From NCBI GenBank assembly GCA_017450645.1, contig JAFSTE010000011.1, positions 46,582 through 110,581 of the forward strand: a stretch of DNA of 64,000 nucleotides, given 5' to 3'. This document shows, piece after piece, positions 8,501 through 18,400 of the stretch; position 1 is the first letter of the stretch; every line of letters starts with the position of its first letter. A program made the position numbers and the translations under genes. Under the pieces are notes generated by a model. It ran no database searches, was not told the DNA's origin, and saw only the letters and a list, made by a program, of their open reading frames with translations. The stretch comes from Eubacterium sp. GTDB lineage: Bacteria; Bacillota; Clostridia; Oscillospirales; Acutalibacteraceae.

Positions 8501-10520
8501 CGTTTAATCTCTCCCTGAGTTTAGTTAGAACCTGAGTTTCCTCAAGATTAGCCTTGCCGCTGACTTTATTAAGAGTCAGCGTATTTCTGTTCATTGACAG
8601 AATACCCGACTGTATAAAAGCCTTAACGGCATAAACCGTCTGGGCGTAGGTGATTTTATTTTGCAATCTGAAATACAGACTGTCTACCGAGGCAGAAAAG
8701 CCGCCGTTAGTCTTAATATACTTATACACCGCTTCAAAAGCGTTCCTGTCGGGATAAAGGGATTTGTCGCCCCTGCCTGTAATTCTGAAAAGCTCGTAAG
8801 CGTTTTTCTCCGTTAAATACTTATCGTCGTCAATTCCGCTAAGGCAGATGTCAAGCGCCTGCAGCGAAAGATAGGTATTATTATACTTAACATTTTTAGA
8901 CACCCTGAGAGCTACATTAACTTTATCGCCCGCTGCTACCTCCAGCTCCTTAGGCGAGACGGAAAACCTTGCAACCTTAAAGCGCTTTGAGTCCTTTTCA
9001 AGCTCGATAAGCGAGTGCTTGCCTTCGCTCAGCGGTGAAATATTAGTAACTGTCGCGCCGTAAACCGCAAAGGTCGGATACGGGTTATTTTCGCCGTAGG
9101 GTTCAAGCGCAGCCAGCTTATCAACAAGTTCAATATTTAAATTATCGGGCGTTACCTCGCAGTCAATCTCGAGCTCAACGCTCGGCATGATATCGTAGTT
9201 TTCAAGTGCAAAACGGTTAATGTCGCGCCTGAACTGCTCGACCTTATCCTCGGGCATTGTTACACCCGCAGCGAGCGGATGTCCGCCGTATTTAATAAGA
9301 TAATCGCTGCAGTAGCTAATCGCTTCAAAAATATTAAAGCCCTTAACAGACCTTGCCGAGCCCCTTGCAATACCGTCGCTGTCAACGCCGATTATGAAAG
9401 CAGGCTTGCCGTAGCGCTCAACGATATGGCTTGCGACAATACCGATAACTCCCTGGTGAAAATTAGTGCCGCTGATTACAATTACGCGGTCAAAAACAAG
9501 CCGCGGGTTTTGTTTAATCTGCTGTTCAATCTCAGAGAGTATACCCTTTTCGATAGTCTGTCTTTGCGTATTCTTTTCACAAAGGAGGTTGTATTTATTC
9601 TGCGCGTCAGCGCTATCCTCGCTGAGCAAAAACTCAACCGCGTCGGCAGCGTTACCGATTCTGCCCATAGCGTTAATCCTTGGGCAGAGCTGAAACGCAA
9701 CATCGTTAGAGGTTATCGTTTTATCGCCCGCAACGGAATTAGTATAAAACGAAACGGACTTGCGGGGATTATTATTTATCTTATCAAGTCCGAGTTTAAC
9801 AAAGGTTCTGTTTTCGCCGATAAGCGGTACGACATCCGCGAAAGTGCCTATCGCAACGAGGTCGATATACTCGTCATAAAGAGCTTTTATATCGTCCTCT
9901 TCTATAGCGCAAATCAATTTAAAAACGACGCCGACTCCGCAGTAGTCGCGAAATTCAAGCTCGTTATCCGTTCTATGAGGATTAACTACCGCTTCAGCTC
10001 TCGGAAGCGTATCGGAGAGCTGGTGGTGGTCGGTCACTACAAGGCGCATACCGAGCGAGTAAATATACTCCGCTTCCTCAACTGAGCTGATACCGTTATC
10101 CACCGTAACTATAAGGTCAGCGCCCTGCGCCTTAATTTTATCTATAGCCTTTATATTTAGGCCGTAGCCCTCGCTGAGTCTGTCGGGGATATAGTAAAAC
10201 ACATCTGCGCCGAGCTTTTTAAGGTAAGACACCAAAAGAGCCGTAGAAGTGACGCCGTCGCAGTCGTAGTCGCCAAAAACGCAAATCCTGTCGCCGCAAA
10301 AAGCAGCGTCGGACACGACAAAAGCAGCCTCCTCCATATCCGCAAAGCAAAGCGGAGAAACCGTTTCAAAGCTGTCCGAAAGAAAGCTTGAAACGGCTGA
10401 GGGGCTGTCTATTCCCCTTGCGTAAAGCAATTTAAGAATAAACGGGTCAATATTCAGTTCCTTTGACAGCGATACAAAGTCGCCCTGTACGCTGCGCTCG
10501 GTCCAGATTTTATGTGCCAT
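8493..10520 (-). CDS. recJ: Single-stranded-DNA-specific exonuclease RecJ
   Basis: RecJ is a 5'-3' ssDNA exonuclease of recombination and repair. The 675-residue protein shows DHH-family metal motifs: FGDYDCDGVTSTALL, VTVDNG, VVTDHHQ, an INAMGRIG segment, and the DHHA1 motif YGGHPLAAG. An OB-fold region and a Firmicute-type C-terminal extension follow. The ATG overlaps the hisE stop by one base (TAATG), so it is translationally coupled to histidine genes. The usual Clostridia neighbour apt between recJ and relA is missing. Confidence 0.95.
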   Translation of the reverse strand: MAHKIWTERSVQGDFVSLSKELNIDPFILKLLYARGIDSPSAVSSFLSDSFETVSPLCFADMEEAAFVVSDAAFCGDRICVFGDYDCDGVTSTALLVSYLKKLGADVFYYIPDRLSEGYGLNIKAIDKIKAQGADLIVTVDNGISSVEEAEYIYSLGMRLVVTDHHQLSDTLPRAEAVVNPHRTDNELEFRDYCGVGVVFKLICAIEEDDIKALYDEYIDLVAIGTFADVVPLIGENRTFVKLGLDKINNNPRKSVSFYTNSVAGDKTITSNDVAFQLCPRINAMGRIGNAADAVEFLLSEDSADAQNKYNLLCEKNTQRQTIEKGILSEIEQQIKQNPRLVFDRVIVISGTNFHQGVIGIVASHIVERYGKPAFIIGVDSDGIARGSARSVKGFNIFEAISYCSDYLIKYGGHPLAAGVTMPEDKVEQFRRDINRFALENYDIMPSVELEIDCEVTPDNLNIELVDKLAALEPYGENNPYPTFAVYGATVTNISPLSEGKHSLIELEKDSKRFKVARFSVSPKELEVAAGDKVNVALRVSKNVKYNNTYLSLQALDICLSGIDDDKYLTEKNAYELFRITGRGDKSLYPDRNAFEAVYKYIKTNGGFSASVDSLYFRLQNKITYAQTVYAVKAFIQSGILSMNRNTLTLNKVSGKANLEETQVLTKLRERLNDD

Positions 10521-10843
10521 TACGAATTTTTATCTACCTTGTGAAATTCTTTAAGATTACCGGCTTTCTCCGCCCTTTTTCTGAGTACGGCTTCAACATC
10601 CTCTATGCTGATACCCTCGTTTACCATCATAACAAGAGTGTGGTAAATAAGGTCGCAGATTTCGCCGACGGTTTCTTCCTTAACGCCGTTTTTAGCGGCA
10701 ATAACCATCTCGGTTGACTCCTCGCCAACCTTTTTAAGAATCTTGTCAATCCCCTGCTCAAAGAGATAGCAGGTGTAAGAGCCTTCCTCTTTAGCATCTC
10801 TTCTTTTAAGGATTGTTTCATAGTCGTTACGAATATAGTCCAT
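10520..10843 (-). CDS. hisE: Phosphoribosyl-ATP pyrophosphatase
   Basis: HisE converts PR-ATP to PR-AMP, step two of histidine synthesis. The 107-residue all-helical protein has the MazG-superfamily signature KVGEESTEMVIAAKNG and EICDLIYHTLVMM. It is separate from HisI, which lies 12 bases upstream, rather than fused as in many bacteria. It overlaps recJ by one base. Confidence 0.95.
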   Translation of the reverse strand: MDYIRNDYETILKRRDAKEEGSYTCYLFEQGIDKILKKVGEESTEMVIAAKNGVKEETVGEICDLIYHTLVMMVNEGISIEDVEAVLRKRAEKAGNLKEFHKVDKNS

Positions 10844-10855
10844 ATGTTTTTCCGC

Positions 10856-11182
10856 CTATTTGTTAAATTCTATGTTGTTAAAAAAGCAGCTGTGATTTCC
10901 CGTATGGCACGCGGCGCCGGTCTGGATAACCTTAATAAGCAGCGTGTCGTCATCGCAGTCGCCTTTAATATCTACAATTTTTTGCAGATGTCCGCTTGTC
11001 GCGCCTTTATTCCAAAGCTCCTGACGCGAGCGCGACCAGAACCAGGTGTAACCCGTTTCCAAAGTCTTTTGCATAGACTCTTTATTCATATACGCGAGCA
11101 TAAGCACCTCGCCGGTTGAATCCTCCTGGATAATCGCGGGGATTAGCTCGCTCTTTTTGAAATACTTATCTAAATCTATCAT
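10856..11182 (-). CDS. hisI: Phosphoribosyl-AMP cyclohydrolase
   Basis: HisI opens the adenine ring of PR-AMP (step three). This roughly 108-residue protein has the zinc and magnesium motifs [24 protein letters not shown] and [12 protein letters not shown] at 11182 is chosen: GAGGTG sits five bases before it, and the ATG overlaps the hisA stop as ATGA. A GTG two codons earlier is less likely. Confidence 0.95.
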   Translation of the reverse strand: MIDLDKYFKKSELIPAIIQEDSTGEVLMLAYMNKESMQKTLETGYTWFWSRSRQELWNKGATSGHLQKIVDIKGDCDDDTLLIKVIQTGAACHTGNHSCFFNNIEFNK

Positions 11183-11892
11183 TTGCACACCTCAACAGCC
11201 TCTTTAAGATTAAGCGTACCCTTATAGAGCGACTTGCCGCAGATTGCGCCGTAAAGTCCTTCGTTTTTAAGGGCGATAATGTCGTCAATATTTGTAACTC
11301 CGCCCGAAGCTGTAATGTTGCAGGATACAGCGTTATTAAGCTCTACAAGCTGTTCAATACTCGGTCCGCTGAGCGTGCCGTCCTTTGAAATATCGGTATA
11401 AATAATAGTATTAACGCCGATATCCTCCATACGCTTTGCAAGCTCGATAAAATGCGTGTCCGAGCCCTCGGTCCAGCCCTCAGTAGCAACAAAGCCGCCC
11501 TTTGCGTCAATGCCGACGGCAATAATGTCGCCGAACTCGCCGACAGCCTCTTTAACAAGCTGAGGGTTTTTAAGCGCTACAGAACCTAAAATCACGCGGT
11601 CAATGCCGTTTTTGGCATAGAATTCGATATCCTCCATCTTACGGATACCGCCGCCGATTTCAACCTTAAGCGAGGTGTTATTCTTAACCTCTAAAAATGT
11701 TGCGCTGTTAACGCGTTCCTTTTTAAGCGAGCCGTCAAGGTCGACCATATGAATCCACTCAGCGCCAGCCTTTTCGAACTCTTTTGCGGTTTCGAGTGCG
11801 TTTTCGGCAACCTGCTCCGCGGTGGAAAAGTCGCCTTTAAAAAGCCTTACGGGCTTGCCGGATATGATATCAATAGCGGGAAAAATCAGCAT
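11179..11892 (-). CDS. hisA: ProFAR isomerase (1-(5-phosphoribosyl)-5-[(5-phosphoribosylamino)methylideneamino]imidazole-4-carboxamide isomerase)
   Basis: HisA performs the Amadori isomerisation of ProFAR to PRFAR. The 237-residue TIM barrel shows [19 protein letters not shown] with the catalytic Asp, VEIGGGIR, and the second-half catalytic Asp in [10 protein letters not shown] followed by ASGGV. No hisF follows, although HisF is normally its homologous neighbour and the next enzyme. It overlaps hisB by one base. Confidence 0.95.
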   Translation of the reverse strand: MLIFPAIDIISGKPVRLFKGDFSTAEQVAENALETAKEFEKAGAEWIHMVDLDGSLKKERVNSATFLEVKNNTSLKVEIGGGIRKMEDIEFYAKNGIDRVILGSVALKNPQLVKEAVGEFGDIIAVGIDAKGGFVATEGWTEGSDTHFIELAKRMEDIGVNTIIYTDISKDGTLSGPSIEQLVELNNAVSCNITASGGVTNIDDIIALKNEGLYGAICGKSLYKGTLNLKEAVEVCK

Positions 11893-12470
11893 TACAGAAC
11901 TCCTTTAGTCGAAAGGACGGAATTATCTGCGTTTGGCGCGATAGCGATTTTAAGCGCGTGTGCAACAGCCTTAAACATCGCCTCTATCTGGTGGTGCGCG
12001 TTTGAGCCGTAAGGCACATCAATGTGAAGCGTAATGCCCGCGTTCATAGCAAAAGCGCGCCAGAACTCCTCGGTAACGCAGGTTTCCCAGTCGCCGCAAA
12101 GCTCCTGCTCAAAGCTCGCGTGGTAAACAAGAAACGGACGGTTAGAAATATCGAGCGACACATTAGCAAGGCTCTCGTCCATCGGGATAGAAAAGCTGCC
12201 GTAGCGCGTAATACCCTTAAACTCGCCGAGCGCCTGCTTAAACGCTGTGCCGAGCACTATGCCCGCATCCTCAGCCGTATGGTGCGTATCGACCTCGAGG
12301 TCGCCCTCAATCTTAACATCAAGACCGAAGCCGCCGTGTACGCCGAAAGCGGTAAGCATATGGTCAAAAAAGCCGATACCTGTTTCAGCCTTAACCTCGC
12401 CGCCGTCGAGATTCAGCGCAACTTTGATTTTGGTTTCTTTTGTATTTCGTTCAACCTTTGCTGCTCTCAT
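11892..12470 (-). CDS. hisB: Imidazoleglycerol-phosphate dehydratase
   Basis: This monofunctional HisB (192 residues) dehydrates IGP to imidazole acetol phosphate. The manganese-binding repeats DTHHTAEDAGIVLG and NAHHQIEAMFKAVAHAL are both intact, as is GFFDHMLTAFG. There is no histidinol-phosphatase half. The start lies eight bases after the hisD stop. Confidence 0.96.
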   Translation of the reverse strand: MRAAKVERNTKETKIKVALNLDGGEVKAETGIGFFDHMLTAFGVHGGFGLDVKIEGDLEVDTHHTAEDAGIVLGTAFKQALGEFKGITRYGSFSIPMDESLANVSLDISNRPFLVYHASFEQELCGDWETCVTEEFWRAFAMNAGITLHIDVPYGSNAHHQIEAMFKAVAHALKIAIAPNADNSVLSTKGVL

Positions 12471-12478
12471 ATTTTCAC

Positions 12479-13762
12479 CTACTCAAATCTTACTTTTATA
12501 GAATTAGCGTGCGCCGTCAAGCCCTCGCTCTCTGCGAGCTTAATAATATCGTCCTTGGACTTTCTAAGCTCGGCGCAGGTATAGTAAATAAACTGTGATT
12601 TTTTAACAAAACTGTCAACCGACAGCGGTGAGAAAAATCTCGCCGTACCCGAGGTGGGAAGCACATGGTTCGGTCCTGCGTAATAGTCGCCGAGCGGTTC
12701 GGGTGACCAGTGACCGAGGAATACCGAGCCCGCGTTGTCAACCTTGCCGATATACTTAAGCGACTCGGAGATACAAAGCTCAAGATGCTCGGGCGCAAGC
12801 TCGTTCGCAAACTTAAGCGCCTGCTCAAGACTCTCGCACACAATGATTTCGCCGTAGTTTTCGAGCGCTTCTCTAATAATCTCCTGGCGCTCAAGCCTTT
12901 TAATCTGTTTATCAATCTCGTGCAGGGTCTGCTTAGCAATATCCGCCGAGGTGGTAAGAAGAATTGCGGAAGCGAGCTTGTCGTGCTCTGCCTGGCTCAT
13001 AAGGTCAGCTGCGAGGAACGACGGGTCAGCCGTCTTATCCGCAACTATAAGGATTTCGCTCGGACCTGCTACCATATCAATATCCACAACACCGTAAAGA
13101 AGGCGCTTTGCAGTTGCTACAAAGATATTACCGGGTCCAACAATCTTATCTACCTTAGGTATTTTATCCGTACCGTAAGCGAGCGCTGCAACAGCCTGCG
13201 CGCCGCCAACCATAAACACTCTGTCAACGCCTGCAACCGCAGCAGCTGCCATAATATTAGGGTCAGGCTTGCCGTCCTTTCCGGGAGGGGTTACCATAAT
13301 AATCTCTTTAACGCCTGCGATTTTAGCAGGGATAGCGTTCATAAGAACCGACGACGGATAAGCTGCTGTACCGCCCGGTACATAAATACCTACCCTGTGC
13401 AGTCCGCGAACGCGCTGACCCATAATGACGCCGTTTTCCTCGGTAGTCATAAAGGACTGCTGCGCCTGGCGGAGATGGAACTTATAAATATTTTCCTTAG
13501 CGTTAATGATTGCCGTTTTAAAGTCGTCGTCAACCATATCGAGGTATTCGTTAAGCTCCTCTTTTTCAACTACCGCCTTTTTAGGCACACCGCCGTCAAA
13601 GCGAACAGTGTACTCGCGTACGGCGTCGTCGCCGTTTTCCTTAACCTCTTTAATAATATTTGTGACAATGTCTACAATCTTCCGGTCGGTTTCGCCCGAA
13701 CGCTTTTTTAGGTTTTCTATTACGGAATATTCAATCTTACCGTTTGCCTTTGTGATTTTCAT
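12479..13762 (-). CDS. hisD: Histidinol dehydrogenase
   Basis: HisD oxidises histidinol to histidine in two NAD-dependent steps. The 427-residue protein has GIYVPGGTAAYPSSVLM, IVGPGNIFVATAKRL, DMVAGPSEILI, SQAEHDKLASA and GPNHVLPTSGTARF, covering the zinc and catalytic residues. Length is normal. It lies 12 bases after the hisZG fusion. Confidence 0.96.
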   Translation of the reverse strand: MKITKANGKIEYSVIENLKKRSGETDRKIVDIVTNIIKEVKENGDDAVREYTVRFDGGVPKKAVVEKEELNEYLDMVDDDFKTAIINAKENIYKFHLRQAQQSFMTTEENGVIMGQRVRGLHRVGIYVPGGTAAYPSSVLMNAIPAKIAGVKEIIMVTPPGKDGKPDPNIMAAAAVAGVDRVFMVGGAQAVAALAYGTDKIPKVDKIVGPGNIFVATAKRLLYGVVDIDMVAGPSEILIVADKTADPSFLAADLMSQAEHDKLASAILLTTSADIAKQTLHEIDKQIKRLERQEIIREALENYGEIIVCESLEQALKFANELAPEHLELCISESLKYIGKVDNAGSVFLGHWSPEPLGDYYAGPNHVLPTSGTARFFSPLSVDSFVKKSQFIYYTCAELRKSKDDIIKLAESEGLTAHANSIKVRFE

Positions 13763-13774
13763 ATATATCCTCCG

Positions 13775-15388
13775 TTACACTCTGCAAGCAAGCTCTAAGT
13801 CGTTTAAGAATTCTTCAATCTCGGCTTTTCTAAGCTTCATTGAAGCCATATTTACAATAACTCTTGCGGAAATCGGTAAAATCTCCTCAACAACTTCAAG
13901 TCCGTTTTCTTTAAGAGTAGAGCCCGTTTCAACAATATCAACAATACCGTCCGCAAGTCCGAGAAGCGGTGCAAGCTCAACGCTGCCCTCAATCTTAATA
14001 ACTGCAACATCCATACCCTTGCTCTCGAAAAACTCTTTTGCAACCTTAGGGTATTTAGAAGCAACTACCTTGCGCTTATAGCCCGAGAAAAAGTCCTCGC
14101 CCTTAGGGCAAGCAAGGGCAAAGCGGCACTTGCCGATATTAAGGTCAATGACCTCATAAAACGACGAGCCGTGTTCAACTATAGTGTCCTTGCCTACGAT
14201 ACCGATATCGCACACGCCGTGCTCAACATAGGTGATTACGTCGGGTGCTTTTGACAGCACAGCCTCGTATTTATCAACGGGGAGGATTAACCTCCTGCCC
14301 TTGTTTTCAAGCTCCGAGGTGTCGAGCCCCATAGTTTTAAACAGCGCTATCGAGCTCTTTTCGAGTCTGCCCTTAGTAAGCGCAATCCTTATAGGTCTTT
14401 CGACATTTATAATCTCGCGCATAGCTTCGCAAAGAGCCGAAACCTCTACAGCAAAGCCGATAGCGGGAGCTTCCATACCGAACTCGCCGAGCAGGTTATC
14501 GTACCTGCCGCCCGAAAGCACCGTAAGTCCCGAGCCCTCAGCGTAGCCGTGGAAAATAACGCCCGTATAGTAATTAGACCTGTTGACAAGACCGAGGTCA
14601 AGCATAATGTAGTCGCTCAGTCCCGCGTCACAAAGTCCCTCAAAAACCTCTTTAAGATAATCAAGCGCGTTGCAGGCAGCGTCGTTAGAATACAGTTTCT
14701 TAGCCTCGTCAATAACCTCAACTCCGCCGAAAAGACGCGGCAGCTTACGGATAATTCTTGTTTCCTCGCTGTCGCCGAGCGCGTCAAGCAAATCGCCGAG
14801 AGCTGCATAATTCTTACCCTCAATAAGCTTACAAATAGTCGCCTTTGTGTCGGAGTCGATATTCATATTAGAGAGGATTTCGCCGAAAAATCCGGCAGTT
14901 CCTATCTCGATTTTAAACGAATTCAAATCGCACCTCATAAGGCTTTGCGCTGCCATAGAGATAACCTCGACATCGGCTTTAATCGAGCCGTCGCCGATAA
15001 GCTCAACGCCGCTTTGGGCAATCTCGTTAGGCACGCCGTACAAATCCTTACCGCGAACAAAAACATTTTGGTTATAGTAAAGGCGTACGGGCAGGTTCTC
15101 GCCCTTAAGCCTTGTAGCTACCATACGCGCTATAGGCATAGTGTTATCGGGACGAAGGACAGTAGTCCTGCCCTTAGAGTCCGTAAGCTTAAACATCTCG
15201 TCAGCGGATATGCCGGTATTGTCACTCTCGAACACATCAAAGAATTCGATAGCGGGAGTAATAACCTTACGGTAATTATTCTCCTTAAACAAGTCGGCTA
15301 ATATACGCTCAACCTTGCGTCTGTCGTCGCACTCCTCAAAGAGGTAATCGCGACTTCCTTCGGGTGTAATTTTGGAATATTTTTTCAT
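13775..15388 (-). CDS. hisZ-hisG: Fused HisZ-HisG: ATP phosphoribosyltransferase with its regulatory subunit
   Basis: This 537-residue protein carries two normally separate polypeptides. Residues 1 to about 320 form a HisRS-like HisZ: ITPEGSRDYLFEE, TVLRPDNTMPIAR, VRLYYNQNVFVRG, GVIFHGYAEGSG, LSGGRYDNLLGEFG. Residues from about 328 are a short-form HisG: IRIALTKGRLEKSS, DIGIVGKDTIVE, and the PRPP-binding stretch DIVETGSTLKENGL. Short HisG needs HisZ for activity and histidine feedback; here the subunits are covalently joined with a linker near VERPI. The ATG is preferred over a GTG three codons upstream, although both ribosome sites are weak. It is first in its operon. Confidence 0.93.
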   Translation of the reverse strand: MKKYSKITPEGSRDYLFEECDDRRKVERILADLFKENNYRKVITPAIEFFDVFESDNTGISADEMFKLTDSKGRTTVLRPDNTMPIARMVATRLKGENLPVRLYYNQNVFVRGKDLYGVPNEIAQSGVELIGDGSIKADVEVISMAAQSLMRCDLNSFKIEIGTAGFFGEILSNMNIDSDTKATICKLIEGKNYAALGDLLDALGDSEETRIIRKLPRLFGGVEVIDEAKKLYSNDAACNALDYLKEVFEGLCDAGLSDYIMLDLGLVNRSNYYTGVIFHGYAEGSGLTVLSGGRYDNLLGEFGMEAPAIGFAVEVSALCEAMREIINVERPIRIALTKGRLEKSSIALFKTMGLDTSELENKGRRLILPVDKYEAVLSKAPDVITYVEHGVCDIGIVGKDTIVEHGSSFYEVIDLNIGKCRFALACPKGEDFFSGYKRKVVASKYPKVAKEFFESKGMDVAVIKIEGSVELAPLLGLADGIVDIVETGSTLKENGLEVVEEILPISARVIVNMASMKLRKAEIEEFLNDLELACRV

Positions 15389-15403
15389 AATCTTCACTCA
15401 TTT

Positions 15404-15449
15404 CACTTTAGCGTGCTAATATGCTAACACATTAAAGTGTTTTTGTCAA
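15404..15449 (-). promoter_or_regulatory. his operon promoter with overlapping 36-bp palindromic operator
   Basis: On the minus strand, TTGACA (15444-15449) and TAGCAT (15421-15426) are 17 bases apart. A long imperfect inverted repeat (15404-15439) covers spacer, -10 and start region: one arm CACTTTAATGTGTTAGCA, the other CACTTTAGCGTGCTAATA read on the opposite strand. The leader to the ATG is only about 25 bases, too short for a T-box or attenuator. Repression by a dimeric regulator is inferred; a TrpR-family YerC/HisR-like protein is one candidate by analogy. Confidence 0.7.
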
Positions 15450-15466
15450 TTATTATTTTTTATATA

Positions 15467-18400
15467 TTAAAAGAAAGAAATCTGCTTTGACTCGGGCAAA
15501 TCGCCGAGAGCGCCGGCGTTTCTCAGCGCTTCTACAACGCTGTTACCTACGCCCGGCTCGTTAGCAAGGTCGTCCGATGCTACGAAGCCCTCGGGGTTAC
15601 GCTCAACCGCGTCAGCGATAGCAAGCGCAGCCTTAGCGCCGATACCGTCTATTGCAGAAAACGGAAGTCTTATCTTACCGTCCTCAATCTTATATATACG
15701 CCAGTCAGATTTATAAAGGTCAACGGGCAGAAACTCAAAGCCCCTTGCAAGCATTTCGATTACAATCTGATTAACGACATAGGTGTCCTCTTCCTTTTGC
15801 GTTATTTCGAGACCGTGGTTCTTTTTATTCTTATACTCCTCCATTTTAGCCTTAACGGCAGCCTTGCCGCCTACCGCTGCAACCGCGTCAATAGCGTCGC
15901 CGCGAACGGTGAAAAACGCGGAGTAAAAATGAATAGGATAGTAAATCTTATACCACGCGATACGAAGCGCCGCGATAACATACGCCGCTGCGTGCGCCTT
16001 GGGGAACATATACTTAATCTTATAGCACGAGTCGATATACCACTGCTCAACGCCTATGGTTTTCATCGCGTCCTCAAACGGAGGAAGTCCGCCGGGCGCC
16101 TTACCCTTACGGGTAATCTCCATAATCTGGAAGCAGTCGCTTTTTGACAGCGGCGACTCCTTACCCGTATCACGCTCGTACTTGTCAGCGACATGGATAA
16201 GGTGGGTCATAATATCGTCACGGCAGCCGATAACATCCGAAATGGTACAGGTGCCGTTATGTATAAGCTCCTGCGCGTTGCCGAGCCATACATCAGTACC
16301 GTGCGACAAGCCCGAAATCTGCAAAAGGTCGGCAAATGTCTTAGGCTGCGCCTCGGTAAGCATACCGATAACAAAGGGCGTACCCATCTCGGGGATAGCA
16401 AGCGTACCCGTTTCGCAGTCTATATCGTCGGGGCTTACGCCGATAGGCTCGGTGGAAGTAATCAGCTGATAAAGCTTAGGGTCGGAAAGGTCAACATCCA
16501 TTACGGGAATACCCGTCGAGTCCTCAAGATACTTATAGAGCGTCGGATTATCGTGACCGAGCTCGTCAAGCTTTAGGAGCGTGTCGTGAAGTGAATTTTT
16601 AAAGTCAAAATGCGTTGTGTAAGTACCCTTCTTTTCGTCGTTAGACGGGTACTGAATTGGTGTAAAGTCCTCTACCGTATACTCGTCGGGCACAACAACC
16701 ATACCGCCGGGGTGCTGACCCGTTGTACGCTTAATACCCGTACAGCCGATAGTAAGGCGGTCAATCTCCGCCTTTGATGTGGTGGCAAGAAGTCCCCTTT
16801 CCTCAAGATACTTAACAACATAGCCGTACGCGGTTTTGTCCGCGACTGTCGCCATAGTACCCGCTTTAAAGACATACTCCTTACCGAACAGCTCCTCGGT
16901 GTATCTGTGCGAGCGCGACTGATATTCGCCCGAGAAATTAAGGTCGATATCGGGTTCCTTGTCGCCCTTAAAGCCGAGGAAGGTTTCAAACGGGATTTCG
17001 TGACCGTCGCGCTTCATAGGCTCACCGCACTCGGGGCAGTTCTTGGGCGGAAGGTCAAAGCCCGAGCCGTATTCGCCGTTTAGGAAGAACTCGCTGTGCT
17101 TACACTTTTTACAATAGTAGTGCGGAGCAAGGGGGTTAACCTCGGAAATACCGCCGAAATGCGCTGCAAGCGAGGAGCCGACCGAACCTCTTGAACCAAC
17201 AAGATAACCGTTGCGCTCGCTCTCCTCAACAAGTCGCTTAGCGATAACATAAAGCACGCCGTAACCGTTAGAGATAATCGAGTCGAGCTCTCTTTCAAGC
17301 CTTGCCGCAACATACTCGGGAACGGGGTCGCCGTAAAGCTCCTTAGCCATACTCCAGCATTTCTGCGTCAGCTCGTCGTCCGCACCGTCGATATGTGGCG
17401 CAAACTGTCCGGGAGGAATAGGCGGGATATCGTCCTGAATCATATCGGCAATCTTTTTTGGATTGTCTATTACAAACTCGCGTGCTCTGTCGCCCGCCCA
17501 GGCAAAGTCAGAGAGCATTTCGTCAGTGGTTTTAAAGTACAGCGGAGCCTGCTCGTCGGCGTCGTCATAGCCCTTTGACGCCATTATAATCGCCCTGAAC
17601 TTAGAGTCCTTTTCGTCAAGGAAGTGCACATCTCCCGTAGCCACAACAGGCTTATTAAGCGTATCTGCAAGCTCAACTACCTTCTGGTTAATACGGATTA
17701 AATCCTCTTCGGTTTTGATGTTTTTGTGCAGCTCTTTATCGGAGCGTAGCATAAACGCGTTATTGCCGTTTGGCTGGATTTCAAGATAGTCGTAAAACGC
17801 GGCAAGTTTAAGCAGCTGCTCGTCGCTTTCGCCGTTTAAAATCGCCTGAATAATCTCGCCCTGCTCGCAGGCGGAGCCGATAATAAGGCTGTCGCGCTTT
17901 TTAGCAAGAAGGGACTTAGGGATAAGCGGTCTGCTCTTAAAGGTTTTAACATTTGAATGAGAGATAAGCTCATACAGATTTTTTCGTCCGTACTTGCGCT
18001 CCTCTTTAGGAATACTGTCGTCAAACGAGGTATCCTCTTTAACGAGCAGGATAATATGGTTACGCTTAAATTCCTTAAGCTTCATATTCATAAAATCGGG
18101 ATAAAGGCTGTCGTCAACAAGATAGCCCTCCATACCGAGTATAAGCTTAATACCGTTTGCCTTAGCTGCGGCATACGCTTCGGGCAGAGCCTGAACAACG
18201 CCGTGGTCGGTAACGGCAATCGCCTCGTGTCCCCAGGAAGCAGCGCGCTTAACGAGCGCCTTAGGCGCGGACATACCGTCCATATCGGACATAGTTGTAT
18301 GCAGGTGAAGCTCGATACGCTTTTCCTCGGCGTTATCCTCTTTTTCGCTCTTTTTAACCTTTTCGATAGAATTAGGTCTTAACACAAGGTCATTAGAGAA

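Noticed and set aside
12710-13711. Long plus-strand open frame opposite hisD
   Set aside because: It is a mirror of the hisD codon pattern with no ribosome site or recognisable domain; similar antisense frames occur opposite many genes here.
15389-15466. T-box or histidine attenuator ahead of hisZG
   Set aside because: The promoter lies so close that the leader is about 25 bases, too short for a T-box or leader peptide.
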